This document shows positions 28,305 to 36,698 of a stretch of 64,000 bases of DNA, piece by piece. This stretch comes from Flavobacteriaceae bacterium (GTDB lineage: Bacteria > Bacteroidota > Bacteroidia > Flavobacteriales > Flavobacteriaceae), in assembly GCA_024640565.1 (NCBI GenBank), contig JAHEET010000001.1:62001-126000 (forward strand). Reading direction: 5' to 3'. The position numbers and the translations under genes are program-made. Each line of letters opens with the position of its first letter. Position 1 is the first letter of the stretch. The notes beneath the pieces were generated by a model. It ran no database searches, had not been told where the DNA came from, and saw only the letters and a list, made by a program, of their open reading frames with translations.

Positions 28305-28312
28305 TACCTTTG
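28305..28312 (+). promoter_or_regulatory. -10 element of the MATE transporter gene
   Basis: TACCTTTG (TAnnTTTG). The longest open frame would begin with the TTG inside this element (28310), which is not credible as a start; the GTG at 28337 is. Confidence 0.65.
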
Positions 28313-28336
28313 CCATCAGAAAAACAACAAATAGCC

Positions 28337-29716
28337 GTGAATATTTCACAATACACTTCAGAAATTAAATACAATTGGAAGCTGGCTGCCCCGGTAATGC
28401 TGGGCATGTTAGGGCATACCTTTGTTAGTTTTGTTGATAATATCATGGTTGGTCAAATTGGTACAGCAGAATTGGCTGCGGTTTCTTTAGGAAATAGTTT
28501 TATGTTTATTGCCATGTCTCTAGGAATTGGTTTTTCTACAGCCGTTACTCCTTTAATTGCAGAAGCGGACAGTGCCAATAATTTTAAGCAAGCAAAATCT
28601 ACTTTTAAACATGGGCTGTTTTTATGTACTGTTTTAGGAATTGTTTTGTTTTTGGGTGTTTATTTTGCAAAACCGTTGCTCTATTTAATGCAGCAACCTC
28701 AAGAGGTCGTAGCATTGGCAATCCCGTATTTAGACTTGGTTGCTTTTTCTTTAATTCCATTGATTGTTTTTCAGGCATTAAAACAATTTAGCGATGGTAT
28801 GTCGATGACCAGATATCCAATGTATGCTACATTAATTGCCAATATTGTTAATATAGTTTTAAACTATTTGTTGATTTTTGGAAAATTTGGTTTTCCTACA
28901 TTAGGAATTGTTGGTGCTGCGTATGGTACAGTAATTTCTCGTTTTATCATGCTTGCCTATCTTTGGTGGCTTTTGGCAAAGAAAGAACGCACAAAAGCGT
29001 TGGTTACGAATATTAAGCTTTTTGTTTTGGAAAAGTTAATGCTTCAGAAATTAATTAATTTAGGAGCACCTAGTGCCATGCAAATGCTTTTTGAAGTGGC
29101 TATTTTTACGGCTGCAATTTGGTTGAGTGGTTTGTTGGGCAAAAATGCCCAAGCGGCAAATCAGATTGCCTTAAACCTTTCTTCGATGACTTTTATGGTA
29201 GCCATGGGCTTAAGTGTTGCTTCGATGATTCGGGTTGGCAATCAAAAAGGATTGCAAAATTATAAAGAATTGAGAAGAATTGCTTTTTCTATTTTCTTAT
29301 TAGGAATTTTATTAGCGATTTTCTTTGGTAGCGTTTTCTTCTTATTTCATAAGAGTTTGCCTAAAATTTATGTAGATTTTACAGATATCACCAACTATGC
29401 AGACAATTTAGAAGTTGTGTCTATTGCTTCACAACTCCTGTTTGCGGCCGCTATTTTTCAAATATCAGATACTATCCAAGTGGTTGTTTTGGGAGCTTTA
29501 CGGGGTTTGCAAGATGTGAAAATCCCTACCATTATTACCTTTGTTTCTTATTGGGTTATTGGGTTTCCAACCAGTTATTTTTTAGGAAAAGCTACTAGGT
29601 ATGGTAGTTTTGGTATTTGGCTGGGTTTGTTAGCAGGTTTGTCTACCGCAGCAATTTTACTTTACTTGCGTTTTAATTATTTAACGTCAAAACTAATTCG
29701 TGAACAACAGAATTAA
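28337..29716 (+). CDS. MATE-family multidrug efflux transporter
   Basis: Twelve-helix inner-membrane antiporter of about 459 residues in two homologous halves, using Na+ or H+ to export cationic organic compounds. The family N-terminus is clear (AAPVMLGMLGHTFVSFVDNIMVGQIGTAELAAVSLGNS), as is the second-half start (GAPSAMQMLFEVAIFTAAIWLSGLLG). It closely resembles NorM-type proteins. GTG at 28337 is chosen because the promoter lies at 28305-28312. The substrate is unknown. It is divergent from tpx. Confidence 0.93.
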   Translation: MNISQYTSEIKYNWKLAAPVMLGMLGHTFVSFVDNIMVGQIGTAELAAVSLGNSFMFIAMSLGIGFSTAVTPLIAEADSANNFKQAKSTFKHGLFLCTVLGIVLFLGVYFAKPLLYLMQQPQEVVALAIPYLDLVAFSLIPLIVFQALKQFSDGMSMTRYPMYATLIANIVNIVLNYLLIFGKFGFPTLGIVGAAYGTVISRFIMLAYLWWLLAKKERTKALVTNIKLFVLEKLMLQKLINLGAPSAMQMLFEVAIFTAAIWLSGLLGKNAQAANQIALNLSSMTFMVAMGLSVASMIRVGNQKGLQNYKELRRIAFSIFLLGILLAIFFGSVFFLFHKSLPKIYVDFTDITNYADNLEVVSIASQLLFAAAIFQISDTIQVVVLGALRGLQDVKIPTIITFVSYWVIGFPTSYFLGKATRYGSFGIWLGLLAGLSTAAILLYLRFNYLTSKLIREQQN

Positions 29717-29793
29717 CCTACATTTGTGTTTATAATATGACATTTACAGTACTATAGCTTGGACATTTTTCAAGCTGATTTAAAAAGAAACTC

Positions 29794-30021
29794 ATGGAAA
29801 TCCCAAAATTTTTATTAGCAGACAATAGCAAGTATCCAGAAGATATTTTTATTCTTCATACGGAGTATCCTCGTTTTTTAATCAATTTAAAAGACGATCA
29901 AATCGAATGGTTTGAGGATTTAACCGGAGAAAAAGAAGAAGATATTGCCACCGAGTTGGCCGATTTAATGGACAAAGCGGGCCTGTTTTATGACAAAGAA
30001 ATTGGGCAATACGACGGCTAA
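29794..30021 (+). CDS. Small acidic protein, unknown function
   Basis: A 75-residue soluble protein, rich in Asp and Glu (MEIPKFLLADNSKYPEDIFILHTEYPRFLINLKDDQIEWFEDL in part). No signal peptide, membrane helix or known motif is visible. Codon use matches its neighbours, it is followed by a real terminator, and it has the look of a family conserved among flavobacteria, so I consider it a true gene. No function is proposed. Confidence 0.75.
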   Translation: MEIPKFLLADNSKYPEDIFILHTEYPRFLINLKDDQIEWFEDLTGEKEEDIATELADLMDKAGLFYDKEIGQYDG

Positions 30022-30086
30022 ATTTCTTACCGAAACTATTTTTCATTACTCTTTTGAAATGAGCTTCTAAAAGCTTCGATGCAATG

Positions 30087-30119
30087 AACTACGAAAAGTA
30101 ATTTTTCGTAGTTTTTTTT
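30087..30119 (+). terminator. Rho-independent terminator after the small acidic protein gene
   Basis: AACTACGAAAA pairs with TTTTCGTAGTT across a short loop and is followed by eight T residues. Confidence 0.85.
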
Positions 30120-30380
30120 GCACTGCTATTTCGACTTCAATTCCCCAAATCTTATTTTGTTTTTCTCTTTTTTCCGACAGTTTAGATGTTCTTTTTTTAA
30201 AAAATAAAGCTTCTTGTCGCTCAATTATTTTTATAAAACTGTTCACTTATTTTTTTAGATTCTTTTAATTAATTTAATAGCTACTAAAATATTGTTAATC
30301 AATATTTTATATTTTATTTAAAACAGAATATAATAACATATGTTAATTTTATTTTTTTTATTATTTTGGCGCTATAAAAG
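30120..30380. other. AT-rich intergenic stretch before the RHS remnants
   Basis: Very AT-rich with long T-runs and TATATT/AATATT motifs. No coding potential, tRNA or inverted terminal repeat was seen. It marks the left edge of a degraded accessory segment that ends at the RDD gene. Confidence 0.5.
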
Positions 30381-30722
30381 TTGAAAAGCACTCTTCGATT
30401 GGTAATGTCCCAAACTGGCGCTTTTGAAAAGCCAAAATATGGAGCTAGTAAAAATCAAAATGGAATTGTATCTTTATCAGGTGCTACGGACTATTATCCT
30501 GGCGGGATGCCCATGTCAAATAGACAAATTGTGAACGGAGAAGCTTATAGGTATGGTTATCAAGGGAATTTTTCAGAAAAAGATGAAGAGATTGGTTTAA
30601 ATTCATTTGAAAGAAGGTTTCATGTACTAGGAGATACATTAAAAATAGATATAGTCATTAGGAAACCGCCATACGACAGTATTTACAAAGTGGGTGAGTT
30701 ATTGTTATTCAACAAGAAATAG
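30381..30722 (+). pseudogene. RHS-repeat core fragment (copy 1), degraded
   Basis: An open frame starting with TTG whose middle part (GATDYYPGGMPMSNRQIVNGEAYRYGYQGNF in two pieces) is the RHS-repeat-associated core sequence, normally DYYPFGM...YRYGYQGQ. The Phe of PFGM is replaced by Gly, and the usual continuation (FRxxDPRIGRFxxxDP) is broken after EIGLNSFERRF. The remaining 40 residues could be a scrap of a variable C-terminal tip. Full RHS proteins exceed 1000 residues, so this is a remnant and not a working gene. Confidence 0.7.
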
Positions 30723-30751
30723 AAGAAGTCATTGAAAACAACAATGGGGTA

Positions 30752-30773
30752 GTGTCCTAAACTGGTGCTTTTG
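30752..30773 (+). repeat. Short third copy of the RHS-fragment left end
   Basis: GTGTCCTAAACTGGTGCTTTTG matches, with one or two changes, the left ends of the two RHS fragments at 30407 and 30909. The next bases diverge, so only the left boundary was kept. Confidence 0.55.
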
Positions 30774-30906
30774 GGAAATGCTTATATGTAGTTATTGACA
30801 ATCAGGGTTTTACAAAACAAAGGCCCGCTTTTTTGAGAGGCATACACGTTCATTGAAATAGTAAAAGTTTCTTAGCGGTTGTTATTATTGGGTTTCTTTC
30901 CACGTC

Positions 30907-31136
30907 GTGTCCTAAATTGGCGCTTTTGAAAAGCCAAAATATGGAGCTAGTAAAAATCAAAATGGAATAGGATCTTTATCAGGTGCTACGGACTATTATC
31001 CTTTTGGGATGCCAATGCCAAACAGGCAAATTGTGAACGGAGAACGGTACAGGTATGAGTATCAAGGAGAGTTTGCGGAGACGGACCCCGAAACGGGCAC
31101 TTTTAATAGTTGTTTTATTATTTACTGTTGCGTGTA
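30907..31136 (+). pseudogene. RHS-repeat core fragment (copy 2), degraded
   Basis: The first 170 or so bases repeat copy 1 at an offset of 502 bases (about 90% identity by eye). This copy keeps the intact motif DYYPFGMPMPNRQIVNGE and the more typical YRYEYQGEFAETDPETG, so it is nearer the ancestral sequence. There is no start codon in frame near its left end, and the frame stops in the 3' end of the convergent RDD gene. It is part of a decayed RHS locus with at least two duplicated pieces. Confidence 0.7.
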
Positions 31137-31838
31137 GTAATCGTAATCGGTGAGTACAACTTTTAGAAAATCTATGGGCTTTAGTTCCGTTTTAATTCCT
31201 GTAATTTCTATAATACGTTCGTGCAGTTTTATAATAATGGCATGCTTTCTTTTTTGAAGCGCAGTGTGGTAGAGTTTCTTTATCGTTTGAGCATCTGCAT
31301 CCGAAAGTAGCGTTACTTGCGGAAAAGTAGGGGAGTAGTCTTCCGCTGCATCTGCCAAAAAAACTTCCTGCAAAGTCACTCTTTTCTTTTCACTAATAAT
31401 GGTGGTGCCTGCTGCTAGGTCTCCCAAACGTTGTCCTTTTCCATTCAATAAAATAGTTAACACTGCTACCGAACCTGTGGCCATTTGAATATCGATGATT
31501 CGCATCATCCATCTGAGCAGATAATTCCCAAGGGTTGGTTTAGAGCCATCCAGCTTAACCACTCTGGTTTTATTGATCCGTTTGCCAGGAGTCTGACCGT
31601 TCCACAAAGTTTCAAAAATCAACGTATAAAATAGCGTGGGCAAGCTAAGAATGAGTGATATGGCCCACTGTTGTATTCCAAAATTAAGATTCAGCCAAGA
31701 CATTATAAAAATTAAAAGGATGTAATAAGAAATGATGATCAATAGGTCTATTAAAAAGGAACCAATGCGGGTGGTAATGTGCGCAACGTTTTGATGAATG
31801 TTAATATTTTGAGCAGTTTCTATTTGAAAGTTATCCAT
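31122..31838 (-). CDS. RDD-family membrane protein
   Basis: A 238-residue inner-membrane protein. The RDD domain (about 18-150) starts with TTRIGSFLIDLLIIISYYIL, containing the conserved Arg and Asp, and includes GQTPGKRINKTRVVKLDG. A soluble helical C-terminus of about 80 residues follows. RDD proteins are poorly understood; some affect ion tolerance. It is divergent from the SpoIIM-MoxR operon, the standard placement in Bacteroidota, so it likely belongs to the same functional unit. Confidence 0.88.
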   Translation of the reverse strand: MDNFQIETAQNINIHQNVAHITTRIGSFLIDLLIIISYYILLIFIMSWLNLNFGIQQWAISLILSLPTLFYTLIFETLWNGQTPGKRINKTRVVKLDGSKPTLGNYLLRWMMRIIDIQMATGSVAVLTILLNGKGQRLGDLAAGTTIISEKKRVTLQEVFLADAAEDYSPTFPQVTLLSDADAQTIKKLYHTALQKRKHAIIIKLHERIIEITGIKTELKPIDFLKVVLTDYDYYTQQ

Positions 31839-31950
31839 TTTTTCTTTAATTTGTTATACCAACTTTTTTCAAAGAATTGCTAAGATAATAAGTTTCTATG
31901 GTTTGCGAATTTCAGCATTTACTTTTTAATGATAATACATTTTTCAGCCC

Positions 31951-32922
31951 ATGAGAGAGGCAGCATTTGTTCGGAAAAACAAAGAGAAATGGGCGCTTTT
32001 TGAAAATATTCTTTCAAAAAAAGCACAGGTTTCTCCTGACAAATTATCGGATTTGTACATTGAAATTACCGACGATTTAAGCTTTGCCAAAACATTCTAT
32101 CCAAAAAGCAATACCACACAATATTTAAATACAGTTGCCGCAAAGGCACATTTGAAAATATACAAGACAAAGAAAGAAGGTAAAAACAGCATTGTCAATT
32201 TTTTTAAAATAGGCTTTCCTACCGCTTTTTATCAGTACCATACACAATTGGGGATAGCATTTTTAGTATTTGCTTTTTTTACACTCATTGGTGCTTTTTC
32301 TGCCGCGAATGATATTGATTTTGTACGGCTTATTTTAGGAGATGGCTATGTAAACATGACCCTTGAGAATATTGGAAAAGGCGATCCGATGGCAGTTTAT
32401 AAAGATGCCAATGCAATAGAAATGTTTTTAGGAATTACCATTAACAACATTCGAGTAGCCCTGTATGCTTTCATTTTTGGAATGCTTTTTTCTGTTGGAA
32501 CTCTTTATATAATGATGCAGAATGGCATAATGTTGGGGTCTTTTTTGTATTTTTTCTATGACCAAGGTTTGCTATGGGAATCTTCTCGCACCATTTGGAT
32601 TCATGGAACTATCGAAATTTCTGTCATCGTAATTGCCGGGTGTGCCGGACTGGTTTTAGGGAACGGTTTGTTATCTCCAAAAACATACAGTCGTTCCGAG
32701 TCTTTTAAAAGAAGTGCAACGGCAGGTTTAAAAATTATGGTTAGCACCCTTCCTTTTTTTATAGTTGCTGGTTTTTTAGAGGGGTTTGTTACGCGACACA
32801 CAGAAATGCCCGATTGGTTGGCTATTTGTATTATTGCTTCCTCATTTTTCACAATTATTTATTATTACATCCTATATCCAATAAAATTAAATCACAAAAT
32901 TCAAACAGATGGAAGAATCTAA
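31951..32922 (+). CDS. Stage II sporulation protein M-like (SpoIIM/DUF95) membrane protein
   Basis: A 323-residue integral membrane protein. A soluble N-terminus of about 95 residues (MREAAFVRKNKEKWALFENIL) precedes the SpoIIM domain of about five helices, with the family-typical NNIRVALYAFIFGMLFSVGTLYIMMQNGIMLGSF and HGTIEISVIVIAGCAG. No sporulation is implied; in non-sporulating bacteria these genes accompany MoxR/DUF58/RDD genes in envelope or stress operons. It is first in the operon and overlaps the next gene by 14 bases. Confidence 0.87.
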   Translation: MREAAFVRKNKEKWALFENILSKKAQVSPDKLSDLYIEITDDLSFAKTFYPKSNTTQYLNTVAAKAHLKIYKTKKEGKNSIVNFFKIGFPTAFYQYHTQLGIAFLVFAFFTLIGAFSAANDIDFVRLILGDGYVNMTLENIGKGDPMAVYKDANAIEMFLGITINNIRVALYAFIFGMLFSVGTLYIMMQNGIMLGSFLYFFYDQGLLWESSRTIWIHGTIEISVIVIAGCAGLVLGNGLLSPKTYSRSESFKRSATAGLKIMVSTLPFFIVAGFLEGFVTRHTEMPDWLAICIIASSFFTIIYYYILYPIKLNHKIQTDGRI

Positions 32923-33748
32923 CATTATAACATTTAGAAAAGAAAGAGATTTAGGCGCAATTATTACAAACACTTTTAAATTTATTCGCATCGAATGGAA
33001 ACCTTTTTTTGCATTCATTTTTAAAGTAGCCCTTATTCCCATAATACTTTCCTTTGGGATCAGTGCTTATTCAAATACATTTGTATTAGATACTTCTTTT
33101 CGTGTTGCCCCACTTGTTTTAAATTTTGTCAATTACTTCTTGGTATGTATCATTTATTATTTAATTACCCTCTCTGCACTGTCCTATATCAAAAGTTATA
33201 TTGAGAATGATGGACTTGTAGATGTTTCAAAAATAAACGCCTACAGAATCACAAATGTGCTTCCATTTTTAGGCATGGGATTTGTTTCTTGGATTCTTAT
33301 TGTTGTGAGTGCATTGCTTTGTTTTTTTCCAGTATTTTATACGGGTACGGTACTTTCTTTTGTAGGATGTATGTATGTTTTTGAGCACAAAACAGCACTG
33401 GATTCAATCGGAGCTAGTTTTTCATTTTTGAAAGGACATTTTTGGGAAAGTCTTGGAATTTTATTTGTTGTTGGATTGTTATTGGCCATTTTGAGTTTTG
33501 TGTTTTCATTGCCAACGATCCTATATACCATGATCGAAGCCTTTTCTGTTATGGAGAGTAAGGACATTACACAAATATCTGGACTGTTTTCGAATCCAGT
33601 TTTCATACTATTTGCTTTTATTTCTTCAGTTGCACAACAACTTTTTTCTGCCATTTTTACTGTTTCTATTGCATTGCTTTATTTCGATATCAACGAACAA
33701 AAAAATGCCTCTGGTGCCATGGATCAAATTAACAATTTAGGAAGATAA
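32909..33748 (+). CDS. Integral membrane protein of the MoxR/DUF58 operon, unknown function
   Basis: A 279-residue protein with about six membrane helices: near 32-48, 68-92, 110-150 (two), 175-200 and 222-258. It has no recognisable catalytic motif. The start overlaps the SpoIIM gene by 14 bases and its stop is 2 bases from the next gene, so it is cotranscribed and probably forms a membrane complex with its neighbours. Confidence 0.8.
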   Translation: MEESNIITFRKERDLGAIITNTFKFIRIEWKPFFAFIFKVALIPIILSFGISAYSNTFVLDTSFRVAPLVLNFVNYFLVCIIYYLITLSALSYIKSYIENDGLVDVSKINAYRITNVLPFLGMGFVSWILIVVSALLCFFPVFYTGTVLSFVGCMYVFEHKTALDSIGASFSFLKGHFWESLGILFVVGLLLAILSFVFSLPTILYTMIEAFSVMESKDITQISGLFSNPVFILFAFISSVAQQLFSAIFTVSIALLYFDINEQKNASGAMDQINNLGR

Positions 33749-33750
33749 GG

Positions 33751-34485
33751 TTGCTCAAATACTTCATTTACATATCATTGTTATGCGGTACGCTCACTCT
33801 TTTTTCACAAGAAAAAATGACCGGAATTCGCGTGGATTCTTCCCAGGTAACGCCAACAAAGTTTGATCAAAAAGCCTTGGATCGATTTAAGAATCAAGAC
33901 GAATTTAATTATACCACAAAGCAAGATGAAGAAAATGTTTTTGAAAAAACGTGGGCATGGTTGGGTAGAGTGGTGAAAAGAATGCTATCCTTTATTTTTG
34001 ATGATATTGGTCCTGCTGTAGGTGTGTTGGCGGCAATAGTAAAAGCAATTCCATGGATTGTTTTAGGGCTTTTGCTGTTTTTTATGCTTAAGTTTTTTTT
34101 GAAAGTAAATACTCGAAATGCTACTGATGTACTCGCAACAATACCCTCCATTCAATTGACCAATGATGAAGCGCTCATAAACAATTTACAGTTAGGTGAA
34201 CTCATTGCGCAAGCGATTCAAGAAAAGGATTACCGACTGGCAGTTCGATTTTATTACTTACAAATTCTACAAAAGTTGACCGATAAAGAATTGATTGTTT
34301 GGCAGCAAGAGAAAACAAACGAAGATTTTATACGAGAAATAGCCCAGCTCAAATTTGCCTCAGATTTCACTGAAATTACCCGATTGTATGATTTTGTCTG
34401 GTATGGTAATTTTGAGATTAATGAACCCGAATTTTTAAAAATAACCACTTTATATAACACGTTGACACAAAAAATTAGTGGATAA
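33751..34485 (+). CDS. DUF4129-domain membrane protein
   Basis: A 244-residue protein with a TTG start, a signal peptide (to about residue 20, TLFSQ), a periplasmic part of about 65 residues, a membrane helix (about 92-112) and a cytoplasmic helical domain matching DUF4129 (AIQEKDYRLAVRFYYLQILQKLTDKELIVW, then TNEDFIREI and FVWYGNFEI). DUF4129 proteins are regularly linked to MoxR ATPases and DUF58 proteins. It overlaps the next gene by 8 bases. Confidence 0.85.
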   Translation: MLKYFIYISLLCGTLTLFSQEKMTGIRVDSSQVTPTKFDQKALDRFKNQDEFNYTTKQDEENVFEKTWAWLGRVVKRMLSFIFDDIGPAVGVLAAIVKAIPWIVLGLLLFFMLKFFLKVNTRNATDVLATIPSIQLTNDEALINNLQLGELIAQAIQEKDYRLAVRFYYLQILQKLTDKELIVWQQEKTNEDFIREIAQLKFASDFTEITRLYDFVWYGNFEINEPEFLKITTLYNTLTQKISG

Positions 34486-35680
34486 AAAACTCAAAATATA
34501 CATCGCTCTTTTTATCGCCATTGTTGGGGGATTAATGTATGCTGAAGCTACAAAGACCCAACCAATTAATTGGTTTCCGAGTTATGCCGCAAAGCATAAA
34601 ACCCCCTATGGCACCTATGTTTTAAAAACACAGTTACCAAGTTTGTTTCCAAAAACTACCGTTAGAGAAATTCACCAATCGCCGTTTCAATTTTTAACCG
34701 ATACCACAAGATCGGGTACCTATTTCTTTGTAGATGGATTTCTTAATTTTGACAAAGCAACATTTAAAAAATTGCTGGCTTTTGTTGCAAGAGGAAATAC
34801 TGTTTTTGTAGCCACCAATGGTGCTAATATTGATACATTGGGGCTAGAGACCCAACAAATGATCACCACAGAATTGGAGGAGAATTTTGAAATAGCATTG
34901 TTAAATCCGTCTTTTAGTAAAGTCAATTTCACTTTTGATAGGCCCTCGACAAACTTAGTATTCGCAAAAATAGATACGTTAAAATCAACTGCTCTGGGGA
35001 AGTTAATGGCCACAAACCAAGAGAAGGAAGTCGTATCAGAAGGTGTTAATTTTATTGAACATCCACATGGAAAGGGGCATTTTTATTTTCATACAGCTCC
35101 GTTGTTGTTTACAAATTACAACCTTTTAAAAGAGAACAATGCCACCTATGTAGCAAATGCACTCTCCTACATTCCTGCCGATCAACCTATTCTATGGGAT
35201 GCCTACTACAAGAGCGGAAAAAGTAAAATAAGTTCCCCAATGCAATATGTTCTTGGATCAGAAAACTTAAAATGGGCTTATTATATGGTGCTAATTGGTG
35301 TGCTTTTCTTTGTGCTTTTCAAATCAAAAAGAGTACAAAGAATGATCCCCGTTGTACTCCCGTTAAAAAACCAAACCCTTGCATTTACAAGAACAGTGGC
35401 AAATATGTATTATGAGAAATCTGAACATAAACACATTGCAACACATAAAATAACTTATCTTTTAGAACACATTAGAACAAAGTTACACTTGTCAACAAGT
35501 GTTTTTAATGAATCTTTTTACAATCATTTAGCTGCGCGAAGTGGTAATAAAAAAGAAGATATTCTCTCGTTGTTCAAAACAATAGGAGACATTGATCAAT
35601 TAAAAAACATTACGAAAGAACAATTAATTAATTTAAATAAAAAGATTGAGTCTTTTCTGGAGAAACAATCAAGATCTTAA
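34478..35680 (+). CDS. DUF4350-domain membrane protein
   Basis: A 400-residue protein starting with GTG inside the previous gene. An N-terminal membrane anchor (about 5-22) leads into a periplasmic DUF4350 region (KTPYGTYVLKTQLPSLFP; FVARGNTVFVATNGA), ending in a second helix (about 268-285) and a cytoplasmic helical tail. DUF4350 resembles GATase-like folds without known activity. Its position between DUF4129 and MoxR is the classical arrangement. Confidence 0.85.
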   Translation: MDKKLKIYIALFIAIVGGLMYAEATKTQPINWFPSYAAKHKTPYGTYVLKTQLPSLFPKTTVREIHQSPFQFLTDTTRSGTYFFVDGFLNFDKATFKKLLAFVARGNTVFVATNGANIDTLGLETQQMITTELEENFEIALLNPSFSKVNFTFDRPSTNLVFAKIDTLKSTALGKLMATNQEKEVVSEGVNFIEHPHGKGHFYFHTAPLLFTNYNLLKENNATYVANALSYIPADQPILWDAYYKSGKSKISSPMQYVLGSENLKWAYYMVLIGVLFFVLFKSKRVQRMIPVVLPLKNQTLAFTRTVANMYYEKSEHKHIATHKITYLLEHIRTKLHLSTSVFNESFYNHLAARSGNKKEDILSLFKTIGDIDQLKNITKEQLINLNKKIESFLEKQSRS

Positions 35681-35695
35681 AAAAAATATAATCCT

Positions 35696-36697
35696 ATGGA
35701 AAATACAGAAAACAAAGCTCAGGAAGAAAAATCTTTTTCAAACAGAATCGATTTATCCCAATTAAAAGCAGCAGTTGTAGCTATTAAAGCACAGTTAAAA
35801 GAAGTGATTGTTGGGCAAGATGACTTTATCGAATTGTTGTTGGTTTCCCTATTGGCAGATGGACATGTTTTAATTGAAGGAGTTCCAGGCGTTGCCAAAA
35901 CAATTACTGCAAAATTATTGGCAACAACCATTGCTACAGATTTTAGCAGGATTCAGTTTACACCAGATTTAATGCCTTCTGATGTTTTGGGAACCTCTAT
36001 TTTAAATATGAAAACTTCTGATTTTGAATTTAAAAAAGGCCCTATATTTTCCAATTTGGTGCTTATTGATGAAATCAACAGAGCCCCAGCAAAAACACAG
36101 GCAGCCTTGTTTGAGGTCATGGAAGAAAAACAAATTACCATCGATTGCTTACAATACAAAATGGCACCTCCTTTTATGGTATTGGCCACCCAAAACCCCA
36201 TTGAACAAGAGGGGACTTATGCTCTTCCAGAAGCACAATTAGATCGTTTTTTGTTTAAGATTAATGTAGGTTATCCCAATGTAGCGGAAGAAGTTCAAAT
36301 TATAACGGCACATAATAAACGGAGAGGTGCTACGCCACAAACCTTGGTGAAACCGGTATTGACAACAACAGAATTAGCGCAATTTAGAGATCAAATATTT
36401 GATATTTTAGTCGAAGAAAATATCATACAATACATAGCAGCAATCATTTCAAACACCAGAAATCACCCACATCTATTTTTAGGAGGTTCTCCAAGAGCTA
36501 GTATTGCGGTATTAATGGCATCGAAGGCTTTTGCGGCCATTAATGGGCGTGATTTTGTAATACCAGAAGATGTAAAGAAAAGTTTATTTCCTGTCTTAAG
36601 ACATCGTGTAATGTTAACTCCAGAGCGAGAAATGGAAGGGATGACCACCGATAAGGTCATCGATATGATTATTCAATCCGTAGAAGTACCAAGATAA
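35696..36697 (+). CDS. MoxR-family AAA+ ATPase
   Basis: Cytoplasmic AAA+ chaperone-like ATPase of 333 residues. Walker A reads GVPGVAKT at 62-69 (the Ala before Lys is normal for MoxR), Walker B LVLIDEINRAPAKTQ, then QNPIEQEGTYALPEAQLDRF, the MoxR signature containing sensor 1. MoxR proteins mature or assemble partner proteins, typically von Willebrand-A/DUF58 proteins such as the next gene product. It is the only gene of the operon with a normal ATG and a 15-base gap upstream. Confidence 0.95.
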   Translation: MENTENKAQEEKSFSNRIDLSQLKAAVVAIKAQLKEVIVGQDDFIELLLVSLLADGHVLIEGVPGVAKTITAKLLATTIATDFSRIQFTPDLMPSDVLGTSILNMKTSDFEFKKGPIFSNLVLIDEINRAPAKTQAALFEVMEEKQITIDCLQYKMAPPFMVLATQNPIEQEGTYALPEAQLDRFLFKINVGYPNVAEEVQIITAHNKRRGATPQTLVKPVLTTTELAQFRDQIFDILVEENIIQYIAAIISNTRNHPHLFLGGSPRASIAVLMASKAFAAINGRDFVIPEDVKKSLFPVLRHRVMLTPEREMEGMTTDKVIDMIIQSVEVPR

Positions 36698-36698
36698 T

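Noticed and set aside
31951..32922. Sporulation function suggested by SpoIIM similarity
   Set aside because: The phylum does not sporulate and the operon partners are MoxR/DUF58/DUF4129 proteins.
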